Positions 12,158 through 23,829 of a DNA stretch of 64,000 bases are shown here, one piece after another. Positions within the stretch are counted from its first letter, which is position 1. Each line of letters opens with the position of its first letter. This stretch comes from Symsagittifera roscoffensis (taxonomy: Eukaryota; Xenacoelomorpha; Acoela; Convolutidae). The stretch covers positions 57,934,754 through 57,998,753 of the forward strand of contig NC_087065.1 of assembly GCF_963678635.1 (NCBI RefSeq), in the 5' to 3' direction. The notes under the pieces are model-generated. The model had not been told where the DNA came from. It worked only from the letters and a program-made list of their open reading frames with translations, and did no database searches. The position numbers and the translations under genes were made by a program.

Positions 12158-12463
12158 ATGTTGGGGCTGATCAGGGGGGAGCATTGCGGACCTCATGTAT
12201 TAAGATACGTAATAGATTTCCAGTCCGCCATGCTATGCATCAACATAGGTTATAGATTCCACAATGTATTAAGAAAGGGAATGGAAATGGCTAGATTTCA
12301 TGGTTTGTGTGATGGTAAGAGAATGATAAGAAAAAGGAAACGTCTAGTTTTTTTGCGAAAAATTCGGGCGGGTTATGTAACTGGTGACTATCCTAGTTGT
12401 ATTAGGTGTAGCGTTTTTTATGGTTTTTTAACTGCTTCTATGCTCTATGCTGAAAACTACTGA
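12158..12463 (+). CDS. Unassigned 101-codon ORF
   Basis: An uninterrupted plus-strand ORF with an initiating Met, rich in basic residues in its middle (KGMEMARFHG, KRMIRKRKR). It is less AT-biased than the flanks. There is no recognisable domain, signal peptide or neighbour that explains it. It may be a relic of a transposable element rather than a gene. Confidence 0.2.
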   Translation: MLGLIRGEHCGPHVLRYVIDFQSAMLCINIGYRFHNVLRKGMEMARFHGLCDGKRMIRKRKRLVFLRKIRAGYVTGDYPSCIRCSVFYGFLTASMLYAENY

Positions 12464-12469
12464 AACTTC

Positions 12470-15400
12470 AAAAAAAATCAAACTTGCAAAATATCAAATT
12501 TTGGTATGAGTCGCAAAAATTTCACGTTTTTGCAGAAAACTGCAAAAATGTCTTTATCTTAGCTAATTTTTTTTGTTAATTTTCATCTAATCGAAAAAGT
12601 ATACTTACGTGTAGACTTTTAAACTAAGCTCAAATCATTTTTTAACAGGCATCAAGTTGCGACAATGATACAAAATTTTGAAAAACAATATGGATTTTTC
12701 CACAAATTTTCTGAAAATTTTAATTTTACTGTCAATTTCACCCTAATTTGAGCAAAAACGCTGGTCATATAAGTCTCTGAGCACTAAAAAGAAAGCTCAA
12801 ACTACCTGAATTAATATTAAAACTTCCAATTTCTCGGGGAAAAATTTGTAATTAATTGTAATTTTTGAGAAAGGAAAGTAAAAATTAATCAAATCTATCC
12901 AAAATTTTCCATTTTTTACTATTTTTTTGGTGTAATTAACTGGTTTTGGCTCCCGTTCAGAAAAAATTTACCTAAGAATTACAATTCAAATGCATAATAA
13001 GAGCAAAATTTATTGAATTGTCTAGATCAAACTACATGATTCAACTCCTCCTCATTTTTTTCTCAATGATTTACCCACCTTTGTATAAAAATTACAATTT
13101 CTGAGAAAAGTTTCACGTAACAATAATAAATTTCAATGTAAAAAGAACAATTTTCTGCTAAAATTGACAAAAATGGGTTAGGTTTTTTCTTAAAAACAAA
13201 TTAAATACTGGATGAAATAAAACAAAATCTTCTTCATAACTTATGATTATCTCTCTTTTGCTTCTACAACATAATCTTCGGAAGAAAAAGTCTACGTCTT
13301 AGGGTTGTTCTTACTTTCTGCTAAACACATGTTTTTGTCATAGAACTCACTTTGCAAGAAAATTAGTCAGAAGTGGTGAAATTAGAAGGAAAATAGTATC
13401 AATTGAACGAACAATTTGATGGCAGATATGAAATTAGAACTGATAACGAATAACTACTACAATGTAATTTTTACAAGTTTTCCTTTAGATTCCCTTTTTC
13501 AGCTGCTACAAAAAACCTTTTAAGCAAAATGCAATTTATGCGATCATCAACTATCACTTTTCTTGCAAAATAGTTTTTAATTCGCTTTTTATTCTTGATT
13601 TTTGTCGGAAGTTTTCTCAAAAATGTCTAGGTGAGAAAAAATTGGTGCTACTTAAAGCATTCAGAAACACATGTATAAGTTTTAAGAAGATAAAGGTGTA
13701 TTTTAACGTTAAGATTTAAAAAAAAAATAAGAGCAGTTCTATTGGTTATAATGAAAAAATTCGGAAGGAGAAATACGCAAGGGAATCTAATTCCCGACTT
13801 CTGCAACCCCTAATAACTTTTCAAAGATAGCTTTTAAAGAAATCTATCTAATCGGGGAAATCAAAGTGCAAGCTGTATCAATTGAATGTTCTTGCGAAAT
13901 TTTTTAAGCAAAAAACTCTATAGTTCTTCCTAATTTTCTTATTGAAAAAAATTGACTGTAACCAGAACAAAATCTTTACTGTGTATCTAATTGAAACTTT
14001 TCGTGTTAAATTTTATATGATTGACATTTGGCACTGCTAAAGTATCATTTTGTTTAGAAATTTTCAGCGAGCTCCATATTCTTTTCCCTAAAAATGTTTC
14101 CACGTCATTTTTTTTGTTTCTTTTTCAAATTATTGAAATGTAGAACTAGAAAGCAACTTTTTTGATTTATGCGTCAAGTATCATCTTCCAAAGTATGTCG
14201 GAATTGAGTTAACTTCAAAAAAAATTATCCTCAAATTTGATGAAGTTTTTTCTAAACATACCTATTACATCAAATACATCAAAATCTTTTGAGTAAATAC
14301 ATAAATTTAAATCTTTGAGACTTTTTATGTTGGATTTTTTTTTCAAGATATAATTTATAAGTTAAACTTCAGTCAAATTATCTCAAAACTATTAAAATAA
14401 ACTGAGTTTTTATCTCAATTTAGTACTTTGTAAGTTTCTGCTTCATCTACTATCTTCCAACTTTATCCAATTTGAACAAAATTTTCCTTGAAAATTGAAA
14501 TCTAGATGGAAAATGTATCATTTCAACAAACGTTCAATAATCCGAAGCCGAAATAAAACCATAAATCTTTTGCTAAAAAACTTCAAATGATTTTCTTAAA
14601 CTGATAACTGTATTTTGCTGTTTCAAATATGAATTTAACTATTGAAGTAAATTTTTGGTTGGGATTGATGTATATTATTATCTTGAAGTTTTCAAAGGTT
14701 AGCAAAAACAAACATTTGTTCATTTCTTCTAGGTCAATTATCAATAAAAACGTCAAAAACATTAGAAAACCATAGTTCTTGATGAATCAACCCTCATTAA
14801 CTGCTTAAAAATGCACTAGTCTCTGAACACTTTTACAAGCACTAAACAAGGAAAACTTTAAATTGGTGACTAGGCAAAACCTTTCAATTAGTCGACGTCA
14901 TATAAAAATCTAGTTTTTTTGCAAATTTTTTAGCAAATTCTTAAGCACACACTAGCGTATCTCACGCACTTTTACTTTAACTTTATCGCAATAAAATCTC
15001 CGCAAGCTTACAACCAATGAAGTTTTTACTGTAGATTAAAGTTTTTCGGATCGATTTCCATTGAAAGTTTTACAAAAATTTGAATTTGATGGTTGCTGTT
15101 TCTGGCATCAATCACAACCTATGAATAAAAAAAATGACAGATCAAAAAATATGATGAAAAAACTGTATAATTTTTACTAGAGTTTTTTTGTATTTCTCAG
15201 AATTGTATTATAGAGTTTTCAGATTCAGCAAAAATTATTATTCATACTAATTTCTCCTAAGTTTTTAATTAAAAAATACTTTTAACTTCCCCTGGAGTGT
15301 GTTTCGAGCCTGCTGAGCACATAATTTAACATTTTGTTGACAAGAAGAATGCTTCTTCTTGTTATGATTAGTTGGCTTATCGCTGCTATATGTATAAAAA

Positions 15401-16600
15401 CTACAATTGGAACACTTCTTGACGCATATTTATGGGTGTATTCTCTGCCACTTTCAAGACTTGCCATTCTTTCGTTTCTATTCAGTGACGGCATCTCAAT
15501 AAATAGAGAAAGAACTTGAGAAAAAATGGGAGATTTAAAATTTCCAAAATTTTTAGATAAAAAGAGTTGAATAGCCTCAAAATTTAAATAACAGGGAAAA
15601 AAACAGACACTTTATTAACCAATTGTTTTTTAAAAAGAAAGAAAATCAGAATAAATAGCGTCCGATTTGATCAAGCTGAAATACAAATCATGCAATGTAA
15701 CTATGGAGTTTTCAAAAGTTTTGATATGAACAAATCAGAATCGAGCATTACTTATAAAGAAATTTTTTTCTTTTTTTTGAGATCAACCAATCAGAATCAA
15801 GCTTTTACTCAAAATGGAGTTTTCAACAATTTTGATATAAACCAATCAGAATGAAACATTCACAAATTTCAAATATTTTTCTTTTGATCAGAACAAAACT
15901 ATGTTCATTATAAATCCCAATTAATCAAGTTTCTTGAAATTTATGTTTATATAAATTGTTTTCCGATACTCATTTCAAATTTTGAAATTTCGACGAATAT
16001 TGTTTTGATTTGTTTTATTTCTAACCAGTGAAAAATGAAACTACCAAATTTTAATTTTTAATCAGTCTCTTTTTGGTATATTGTAATATACACAACCGGA
16101 AGTTTTTTAAATTCGGATTAATCGATTAAAAGTTATTCCGACTGAGTAAAGATTTATTTAGGGAAAGATTTTACTTTTGAAGCGAGTATTGAGTACCAAA
16201 GTTATAAACTTACTGCTGAGTTACACCTGACTAGAAAACAAATTTTGTTTTTTATAGAAAATTCGTACAATAAAATACCAAAGACTCTTTTTATTCCCTA
16301 CCCAATTCCCAAGTTTGTAAAAACTCTCCTGTAAAGTTCATTTTGTCTTCATTTCTGTTAGGATCTTCGAAGTTCAAAATCTTGCATGATCAGTTTTGGA
16401 ATAAGATTTCCAGAAATTTGCTTTGAAAAACTCATCAATTTGAGTCATCCTCTCAAATCTACATCAAAATCAAAAAACTTGAAAATCAACAATTTCCCAT
16501 TGATTACATACAAAAAATTCAATTGACTTTATGAAAAAAATTGCAGAGATGCTACTTGTTATGTTTTTCTTTCTTGTGTTTCTTATAACGGAAAAACTTC
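12470..16600. other. 4-kb AT-rich gene-free region
   Basis: Sequence is dominated by A/T runs and short motifs such as AAAATTTTTC. No supported ORF, tRNA or transposon terminus was found on either strand. It could be a long intron or intergenic DNA. Confidence 0.4.
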
Positions 16601-16722
16601 TTATTTTTACAGCAAACAACTTTTGTCATTCTTTTTTTGCAACTTGTCATTTTTTTGCAACTTATCTTTATTAGTTAAATACAATTCAACTAAACTACCG
16701 TCAACCACCTCCTCAACTGTAA

Positions 16723-17271
16723 ATGAATCGTTCTTTTTACTGTGTTTCTTTTACTGTGTGTCTTTTACTCAATTTATTGCTCAAAATGATCTTCTCAGTG
16801 GAAATCAGCAACTTTTTGTACTCGGTTGGGATTTTGCCTGATCTAGTACAAAACCATGCGCGAGAAACAGTCTCTGAAGTTTTTCTGCCACCAATGGACA
16901 TCCCAATCCAAGTCTGGCCCATGGTAGAAGCGATGTCAAGGGACTTCAACGAACTTCATATAGCGCAAGTACCCATGACAGAAAACCAACCTGGAGAAAC
17001 GCAAAAGATGGAGGAAGTGGCTGAGCATGGGGGAATAAACTACCCCGACACTCCTTACTCTAGATATGTGGCTCAACCAGTCGACGATTTCTTCTTTCCT
17101 TGGGAAGATGAGGGATATGTGGATAACCCAATTCAAACCTAAGAGGATGAGGGGTTCTCTGAGCCAAAAACTCCAGTCAGCGAACCACCAAGACAACCAC
17201 TGGCGATGGAGGCAAGACCAGCATTGGAAACTTGCAACATTTTGAGAACTCAGCTGCTTTTTGATTTGTAA
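16723..17271 (+). pseudogene. Unassigned acidic proline-rich ORF with one in-frame stop
   Basis: From about 16840 the plus frame becomes clearly coding-like. It reads an acidic, proline-containing protein (MDIPIQVWPMVEAMSRDF, then FFFPWEDEGY). A TAA at 17140-17142 interrupts it, after which the same frame continues for 42 codons (EDEGFSEPKTPVSEPPRQ...) to a second TAA at 17269-17271. The motif EDEG occurs just before and just after the stop. The first 40 codons from the ATG at 16723 are hydrophobic and AT-rich and may be upstream intron or leader rather than a signal peptide; ATG 16900 is an alternative start. Either this is a pseudogene, a read-through gene, or a gene whose stop is real. No family is recognised. 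Confidence 0.4.
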
Positions 17272-17369
17272 ATAATTTGGTTGTTTTTTTGGATTCTGTA
17301 ATTTATTTTTTTTGGCATCTAGTAATTTGATTTTTAAGAGATAGGAACAAACAGATGAGGTCATTGAAA

Positions 17370-18150
17370 AGTTTGTCAAAAAAGTTCACACGGGTTAAAA
17401 ATCAAACTAAATTTCCGAATTGTAAATGGTTGTACAAAATTTATTCGCAACGATGATAAAAAAACTAAATCAATTTTAACATCATGTAAAAATTTTCACT
17501 ACATTTTCGCACACAAGATAAAAAAAAACTTTAAAATTTTTGCATACATGTTAAAAAATTTACAATAATTTTCGCACCATGCAATCTAAAATTTTCATAA
17601 AAATTTTTGCACACTTGATTAAAAAGTCAGAGAAAATCTCGCATTTCAAGAAAAATTCCATAAATTTTTTTTGGCATTTTAAAGAAAACTGTAACAAAAA
17701 TTTCTTGCACTGTTGAAAATTTAAGTTTATGAATTTCTTTGTTCAAATTAAATCATTAAAAACTTCGTTTTTTTTGCTTGTATGTCGATGGAAAACATCA
17801 AAAAAACAAAGTAATTAGATAGGGAACATCACTCAGGGTCATCAATAAAAAAAATTTATCATTTATTTAACAAATTTCTTACATTGAAAATTTGCGTTTT
17901 TTGCATATGCATAAGAAAAAAGAAGTTAGGTTTTTGCATTTGTTTACTAAATAGCTACGAAAAAACTTGCATCTTACACAAAAAGTTTTTGAAAATTTTT
18001 GCACACTTATTAAAAAAACCAAAAACATTTTTTGCATCTTTAAAAAAAAATTCATTGAATTTTTGCAAAATTGTTGAAAAAATCAAAAATTGCGTCTTAC
18101 GAAAAAAAACTCTGGGTTAATGTTTGCACACAGGTTAAAAAGTACGAAAT
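17370..18150. repeat. Degenerate array of a GCACAC-containing motif
   Basis: A motif like TTTTTGCACACTTGATTAAAAA recurs in variants at roughly 17381, 17505, 17538, 17605, 17995, 18060 and 18120. Spacing is irregular, about 30-60 bp within clusters. ORFs here (for example a Lys/Phe-rich one at 17884-18120) reflect the repeat. Confidence 0.45.
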
Positions 18151-18653
18151 TATTTCTTGAAACAACTTGTGACAAGATTCTTATAACAAATAGTCAACTA
18201 TCAAAAATAAAAATTATTTGAAAAAGCTAATCCGAGAGTCTGACATGATTCTCGACAGAGCTAGTAGGGTGTCTTTTGAAATATCTAGGCAATAAAAAGT
18301 AATTTCACCAGAAAAAAATGACGTTATTACATTTTAATTTTTATAGAACAGTGAAAGTTGTCAAGACTTTTCATCGGAGAAAATGAGATCATTACTCATT
18401 AACTTCTAGATTCTTCTAAATGTTATAATCTACACATTAAATCTACACTTCAATCTTCATTTAGTCTCAAAACCATTTCTTTCAATTCTCCTCATCTGAT
18501 CAATTTGCTCGTCAAAAATGTACTCAAGAAAATTGACAGTCCCAATTATATTCAATTTGCTAAAAGTAAAAAAAATTGAGAAATTTGTTTGATTTCAAAA
18601 AACCTACAACGGAAAAACTTACTTTGAACCGTGCTTTCAACTATTAAAAATAA

Positions 18654-19102
18654 ATGATTTGGGACAGTTTGAAAAGTCCCAACAAGTCCATCTTAGTGGA
18701 AAAGAAGGAGAAGCAATATCGGCAACCCGGAAAACCGTTACTCACGATGCTGAAAATCTTGGACTCGTACCTACATATGAAGCCAAATCTGGCAAGGAAT
18801 CAACTATGGATCAGGAGCTCGACATCTGTAATAGAGTATATGAATTAGCAACATACAACACGAGGAGGGTGTGTGTCACAATCATGAAGTACAGAGTGAA
18901 CAAGCCACCATACATTCAGATTCGACTCTTCACTGCAAAAGAGAATGAAGCAATGAAACAAGTTGACTATGTCAACTACACTTTGGATGAATTCAGAGAA
19001 CTGTCCCAAGTTTCCGGTCACATGAAACGAACTTTGACTGTTGATTACACTGAACGCTCCGGTTTCAATCCACGAAAAAAATCGGCTACGCTTTGCCAAT
19101 GA
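18654..19102 (+). pseudogene. PC4/p15-like domain ORF joined to retroelement pol
   Basis: The plus frame encodes about 147 residues. Residues about 60-125 resemble the single-stranded-DNA-binding domain of transcriptional coactivator PC4/p15. The pattern is RRVCVTIMKYR, then YIQIRLF, an acidic-to-MK turn (KENEAMKQ), then YTLDEFRELSQV, matching the beta-strand then alpha-helix order of that family. The upstream part is polar and may be an exon edge. Near the 3' end the frame reads NPRKK at CGAAAAAAATCGG, then stops at TGA 19100. In the -1 frame the text continues KIGYALPMR and then matches the pol linker of element A (GKKLCYALPMR) and the protease-RT region of an LTR element. So the PC4-like part is fused to, or has been interrupted by, element B. 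Role in DNA binding is inference from the family. Confidence 0.45.
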
Positions 19103-19470
19103 GGACTGAAAATGAGGAAACATCAAACCTCAAAAGGCGTCGAGTGACAGACTATCCCATAAAATATCTAGTTTTGAAAAAAAATGGTTGAATTGAAATC
19201 CTTTATCAAAACATTTCTAAGGAAATCTGAAACAGATAAGAGCTTATCGAGCTGCTTAAATATTTCAGATTGCCCCTCTGCATATAAATTAGAGTCAAAT
19301 AAACCTGAGATTCCCACAAACAGAGATTTTGAAAGGCAAGATAGGAGGGAAAGATTTTGAGATACCTATGGGAGTTTTAAATCGGAACGCAGACGTTTTT
19401 TTTTTCAAAACAAAAAATAAACATTGGTTGGTGTAACTTCGTTGAAACGACATAGAACTGGTAGAAGTTG
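19066..19470 (+). pseudogene. Element B: protease-RT linker remnant
   Basis: Read across several frameshifts, this segment matches the linker between protease and reverse transcriptase of element A. IGYALPMR and EETSNLKR parallel LCYALPMR and EETQNLKR near 35240-35300 on the minus strand. The following text is recognisably pol-like but contains several stops. It is the 5' edge of the decayed plus-strand element B. Confidence 0.6.
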
Positions 19471-20020
19471 CGGTTTCTCGTAGGGAAAAAAACGAGGATT
19501 ATGACGCCCCACAAGTCGGAGGCCAAAAAAAGGAGGACAATAAAGACTCTGTTGCAACTTTTGCTACGTCAACTCGGTGACAATAAAGAATTCATACCCA
19601 TATCACGCCTAGATGATAGCCTGTACGAGTTTGATGACGCTAAGATTTTCACAATATAAGACCTTGGTTCTGCGTTTCGGCAGGTTCCCGTGCGAAAACA
19701 AGACAGGGAAAAGACCGGCTTTGCGTGCGAGTTGGGCTTGCACCAGTGGAAGATGCCCTTTGGCGTGTGAAATGCTACAGCGACTTTGCAAAGGCTCATG
19801 TGCTCAGGCCTTGACTAGTTTAACAAAAAATAAGGGAAACTCGGGATGTGATGTGTAGATGATGAGTAATAGCGACACCCACCTTGAATGACCATTTTGA
19901 CAGACTCGAGGAGGTTTTCGACTGTAAGAAGAGAGATGGCTTCTTGAAACGAAAATACTCGAAAAGTGAGATCCTCAGTGACTCGACAAAGAACGTGGGA
20001 TGAATGGTGGATAAGCGTGG
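19471..20020 (+). pseudogene. Element B: reverse transcriptase remnant
   Basis: The segment contains the entry motif MTPHKSEA, then LYEFDDAKIFT, then DLGSAFRQVPV and GLHQWKMPFGV in shifted frames. These are the palm-region blocks of Ty3/gypsy-type reverse transcriptase. The catalytic YVDD region is visible near 19852-19866 (GATGTGTAGATGATGAG) but is broken by stop codons, so no active enzyme is possible. Element A lacks this whole enzyme, so B preserves what A lost. Confidence 0.75.
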
Positions 20021-20100
20021 CATGAGGGCATAATCAAGCGTGGCATAAGCGTTGCGAATTACTACCGGAGTTTCTTAAGGGATAAGCAAACAAAGGCTAT

Positions 20101-20560
20101 CCATTGCAGCAGCTGATGTGCAACAAGGGGAAGAAGCTCGTTTGGAATGAAAAAGCTCAAGAAGCCTTCGACAACATTAAGCGGGAGCTGTGCGAGGCGC
20201 CAGTGCTAGGCATGCCCACAGAGAAAGGCATGTACGTTCTCGACACTGATACCTCTGTAGTTGTCATCTCCTCAATACTGCATCAGAAACGAGAGTGGAA
20301 CGGGCAAACAGTTCGCCGTCTCATTAAAAGCTGTAGAGAACTGAGCGATATTGAGAAGAACTATGGTGCGCCAAGAGTAAACAACCGAGCCTTGTCCTGG
20401 TTAAAAACGTTTTTAATTAAATTGGTCGTTGGACAGCCCGGATTGATGATTACCGCATGATAATCGGGTACAGGATGTTTGACAAGCACCAGCATGCTGA
20501 CAGTCTCAGCAAAAAATCTGAGTTTTATGAGAAATTGGAACAGAAGAAACCTGCAGGCAG
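20101..20560 (+). pseudogene. Element B: RNase H remnant
   Basis: An ORF of 118 codons (20104-20460) carries the tether-to-RNase H region of Ty3/gypsy pol. It has a QQLMCNKGKK block, AQEAFDNIKREL and the first catalytic aspartate context VLDTDTSVVV. NNRALSWLKTF follows, then a frameshift and HQHADSLSKKSEF, which corresponds to the usual C-terminal histidine and LS motif. Several breaks and a deletion after 20370 are visible, so it is not functional. Confidence 0.75.
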
Positions 20561-20609
20561 AGAAAAAAAAACGATTTTCGTTCTTAGACAAAGACACCTC
20601 ACCAGGCAC

Positions 20610-21190
20610 TTCTTTTGATGAGGTGGTTGGATACGTCGCGCCACCCTAAATCGGCAAACCCTGAATTGCCGGTAGAGAAAGCAGCAGAGATAAAGATTCT
20701 ATCCCAGAACGACCCGGAGCACTCCCAGGTCAAACTTTGTATAGCAGGAGCTGTCTCTCAAGAATATAAACAGAGTTCCATTGCTAAACAAAAAGAGGAA
20801 AGTCACACCAGAGTTGATAAAGATGATCCTGAATGATCCTGAATGGACTGCAGCGATGACATCGCTAACGGTAAGTGACAAAACATCAATAAAACTTCAA
20901 AACCGATAAAACTTCAAAAAAAGGAAAACGAAAGGGATTGTAGGAAAGTATATCAGCGACTAATCTCCTCAATTTCTCAAAGTGTTCTGATAAGGCCACT
21001 GTGCAAAACAGAAAACCTAGAGATTGTGATTAAAAAAAGACAGTCATCCTCGAAGCGCTTGATCAAGGAAAGTGAAATTGAGTCCAAACTTCGGAGCAGG
21101 AAAATTTATCCGAGGAGTCAGATATACAAAAGAACGGTGGTCATAAGTGGTCAAAACCCGGTTGAAAAAATTTTGTCCAGGGATTTTAGG
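20610..21190 (+). pseudogene. Element B: pol C-terminal linker remnant
   Basis: The block ELPVEKAAEIKILSQNDP is almost identical to ELPVEKAAEIKILSKKDP in element A (about 35090-35150, minus strand), and QLVSSIP-like and ILSRDF/ILSGEF blocks follow in both. The segment lies between RNase H and integrase in this element family. Its function is not known. Frames are broken. Confidence 0.65.
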
Positions 21191-21239
21191 TAGAATATTA
21201 GATTAGTGATAACTTGATGATGGGCACTGCGTGCGAAAT

Positions 21240-21950
21240 CAATTAAAAAGGCACTAGACAAAAAAGAATGATGGGAATGAGGTAATGGAGGAAGGAAATA
21301 ATCTACCATTGGAACTGGATCCTAACAACATAATGGAAGCAGATGAGGAAATTTTGCCCTATGCAGAGGAAGATTGGTATAAATTTGAACTGAAAGAGGT
21401 TCCTCAGAACAAAAACGAAGCCGGAGCTACCTTTCGCAATGCGACAAAATATTTGAGAAAAACCAGTGAAAAAGATACAATCTTAATGGGGATGACTTTG
21501 TAGTGACCTGATGAAGTTAGTGCAACATGTAGTGTGTGTAGAAGCAAAAGTCCTATCGCGAGAAGTGGACATTGTTGACAATCAGGACAATGAGCAATGA
21601 GTCGCTTGAGGATCGTCAATACCAGAAATGGAGATTGATGATGAGATACAGCAGTCATACGACCAGGAGTTAACAAACCTGCATGTCTTGGAGTGACCAA
21701 ATGAAATGACGTCTAATCCCAAAGAGACCAGTGTCACGATTCAAGATGTAGACCGCAAAAGCATGAAAAACATCAAGAATAAAAAAAAATGATCCTTTCT
21801 GGGCAGCCTAGGAAAGAACATTGTTCATTCCTGCCTCCAATTTTAACTTAATACCAGGTATGCTATCGCCAGGGACGTTGATAGATGTTTTTAGTAGGGA
21901 AGTGTTGGTAGGACTTACCCACACTAAATAATTATTTACAAAAGATAAAA
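21240..21950 (+). pseudogene. Element B: block homologous to A's post-integrase linker
   Basis: An ORF at 21285-21503 reads ELDPNNIMEADEEILPYAEE. This matches DLDPNDVVEADEETLPYAEE in element A near 32520-32590 (minus strand). The noncoding-like stretch at 21800-21900 matches A at 32030-32110 at the nucleotide level (GGGCAGCC...CATTCCTGC). In A this block lies after integrase; here it lies before integrase-flanking sequence, so one copy is rearranged. Confidence 0.6.
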
Positions 21951-22340
21951 ATTGCAGAGCTGAATAGTCAACTTAGGGTCAAGAAGACATACTTGAAGGC
22001 GAGATGCAGACTCTCGGAATTACTAGGAGCGCAAAGGAATGACCGTTTGACCAGTAGTTTGAAAAACTGGATCAAAAATGGAGCACCAGATAAAGGAGAT
22101 CTGGAGGAGAACAGTTCTTGGAGCTTGAGATAACCTTACATGCTGAAAAATAGGTGGTTGTATGAGAACAAGGATGGGATTGTCGCCTGCAAAAGGAGGG
22201 TAAAAGCAAGGATCTGTACTAGTGTAACACGATAGTGTTGCCGCAACTCTGTAAAACGGAATTGTTTTTCCGGTCACATGATCAGATGGTGCATCAGGGG
22301 ATCGGTAAGGCGTACCAGAGGATCTCAAAACGCTTTGAGC
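21951..22340 (+). pseudogene. Element B: integrase N-terminal flank remnant
   Basis: KKTYLKARCRLSELL, then NGAPDKGDLEEN, then GIGKAYQRISKRFERPKF in successive frames match the region just upstream of integrase in element A (33800-34120, minus strand). The integrase catalytic core does not follow; it appears deleted. Confidence 0.6.
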
Positions 22341-23205
22341 GGCCTAAATTTTTTGAAAAGGATAAAGTTTAAGGAAAAAACGGTGATTTAGACGTAGAAA
22401 CAAAAAACCCTACAAAGCCAGATATAGGGTAGTAATCATATAGAGGAGTCATAATGTAACTTACCGAGCGAATATTGAACTAATAGCATATTACTAACTG
22501 ATAGTGATTTTATACTCACGGATAGGACATGGGCAAATTACTTTACCGCGGACATGAGTTCAAAATTAGCATTAGCAGCCGACTTCAGAAGAAAGTACAA
22601 AAACTTAGAGGAAAAAGCATGGACCAGGATTGGGGGGTGTACCTGCTTTGCTACCGGTGGCTTCATAAATATCAGGAAAATTTTCATGCTTCTTGGTGAC
22701 GTAGACAACGCAGCACGTAGAACCTGAAGACCTGGTTTTATCCATGGCAAAACTTAGGGATTTCTAGGTGGAGATAAGATTGAAAGAACTCTGGCTTCCC
22801 GTGTACGACCCAAACAAAGGACGACTGAACCCCGGGAGATGTATGCGTTATTACATTTAATCTTTTCGCACAGCAACATAGAAGTACATTTGCAAAGGAA
22901 GTAATACTTGTGCATAGGTTTTGAGTATAGGCTGTGTGTGAGCTATTAGGGTTACAGCTTTAGAAAGATAAGTGACAACGAATATTTAATGAATAACTTC
23001 AAGAAAAAAACTGGACTGTCCACTCTTCAATCATTTTCTAAGATTTCAGACTGAAGTATATTTTATTACATCTAAGGAACAAATCTTTTTACTCAAGTGT
23101 TTTAAAAATAGCTTTTTGAACTGAAAAGGAAAACAATGATGACCAAATGTGATTGGTTATGTCTTTAGTTCTAGATCTTAATTGGAGGCGGAGACATAAA
23201 GCGAT
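22341..23205 (+). other. Decayed element B sequence, unassigned
   Basis: Short open frames such as one starting MSSKLALAADFRRKYK near 22549 are interrupted by stops. The stretch lies between recognisable B blocks and is probably its remains, but I could not align it to element A by eye. Confidence 0.35.
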
Positions 23206-23711
23206 ACATCAAGAGATGATTAGCAAGGCTGCCTCGTCTAGCTCACAGCTAAAAGCTGCAGTGCCGCCAAAGAGAGCGAGAGCTCAGAAGAAGTTCAGTC
23301 GAATCAGACCATGGAAGACCTAACGGAGAGAAGAGATGAGCCAGACATAGTGAGAAAGGCGTTATTAGGAACTGGAAAAGATCGGTTTGTGGGGAGAAGA
23401 TTGTTTAAATTGAAACAAGATGCATGGAGAGGAAATAAAGCGCCTGAGAGGTGAGTATAAGGAGCGATTGGAGCTATTGAATATAGTAAAGTATAGGACG
23501 TTTCGCACAGGCAGTCGCAGACACCTTGCGAGATGAGTCAAACAACAGAAATGCAATTCTAGTCAGGAACTGGAAGGTTGACAAAACCGGGGCCGAGCGA
23601 TATCCTGTGTCACCCAATAGTCAAAAGTACTATGAGACAGCAGGTTGAAGCCGGTGGACGGATCGTGGGCAAATAAAAGCTCCAGGTTCCGGTTTGACTG
23701 CGCCCTACTGT
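23206..23711 (+). pseudogene. Element B: start of the accessory region remnant
   Basis: Broken frames match the coiled-coil part of A's accessory region (about 31380-30890, minus strand). AASSSSQLKAAVP parallels AASSSSQLRAAVP, and EEIKRLRGEYKERLE parallels EEIERLRREYKERSE. The last 280 bases (23430-23711) are about nine-tenths identical to 40428-40700, on the other side of element A. Confidence 0.7.
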
Positions 23712-23829
23712 AACATTTGCCCAGAAGTACATATCGACGGAAAATAAAACTAGGTTCTAAAACGACTGGCTAGCATCTAAACACACTCTGCATGCTTTTC
23801 ACCGTCTCTGCCAAAGCCAGTTCTGTTGG

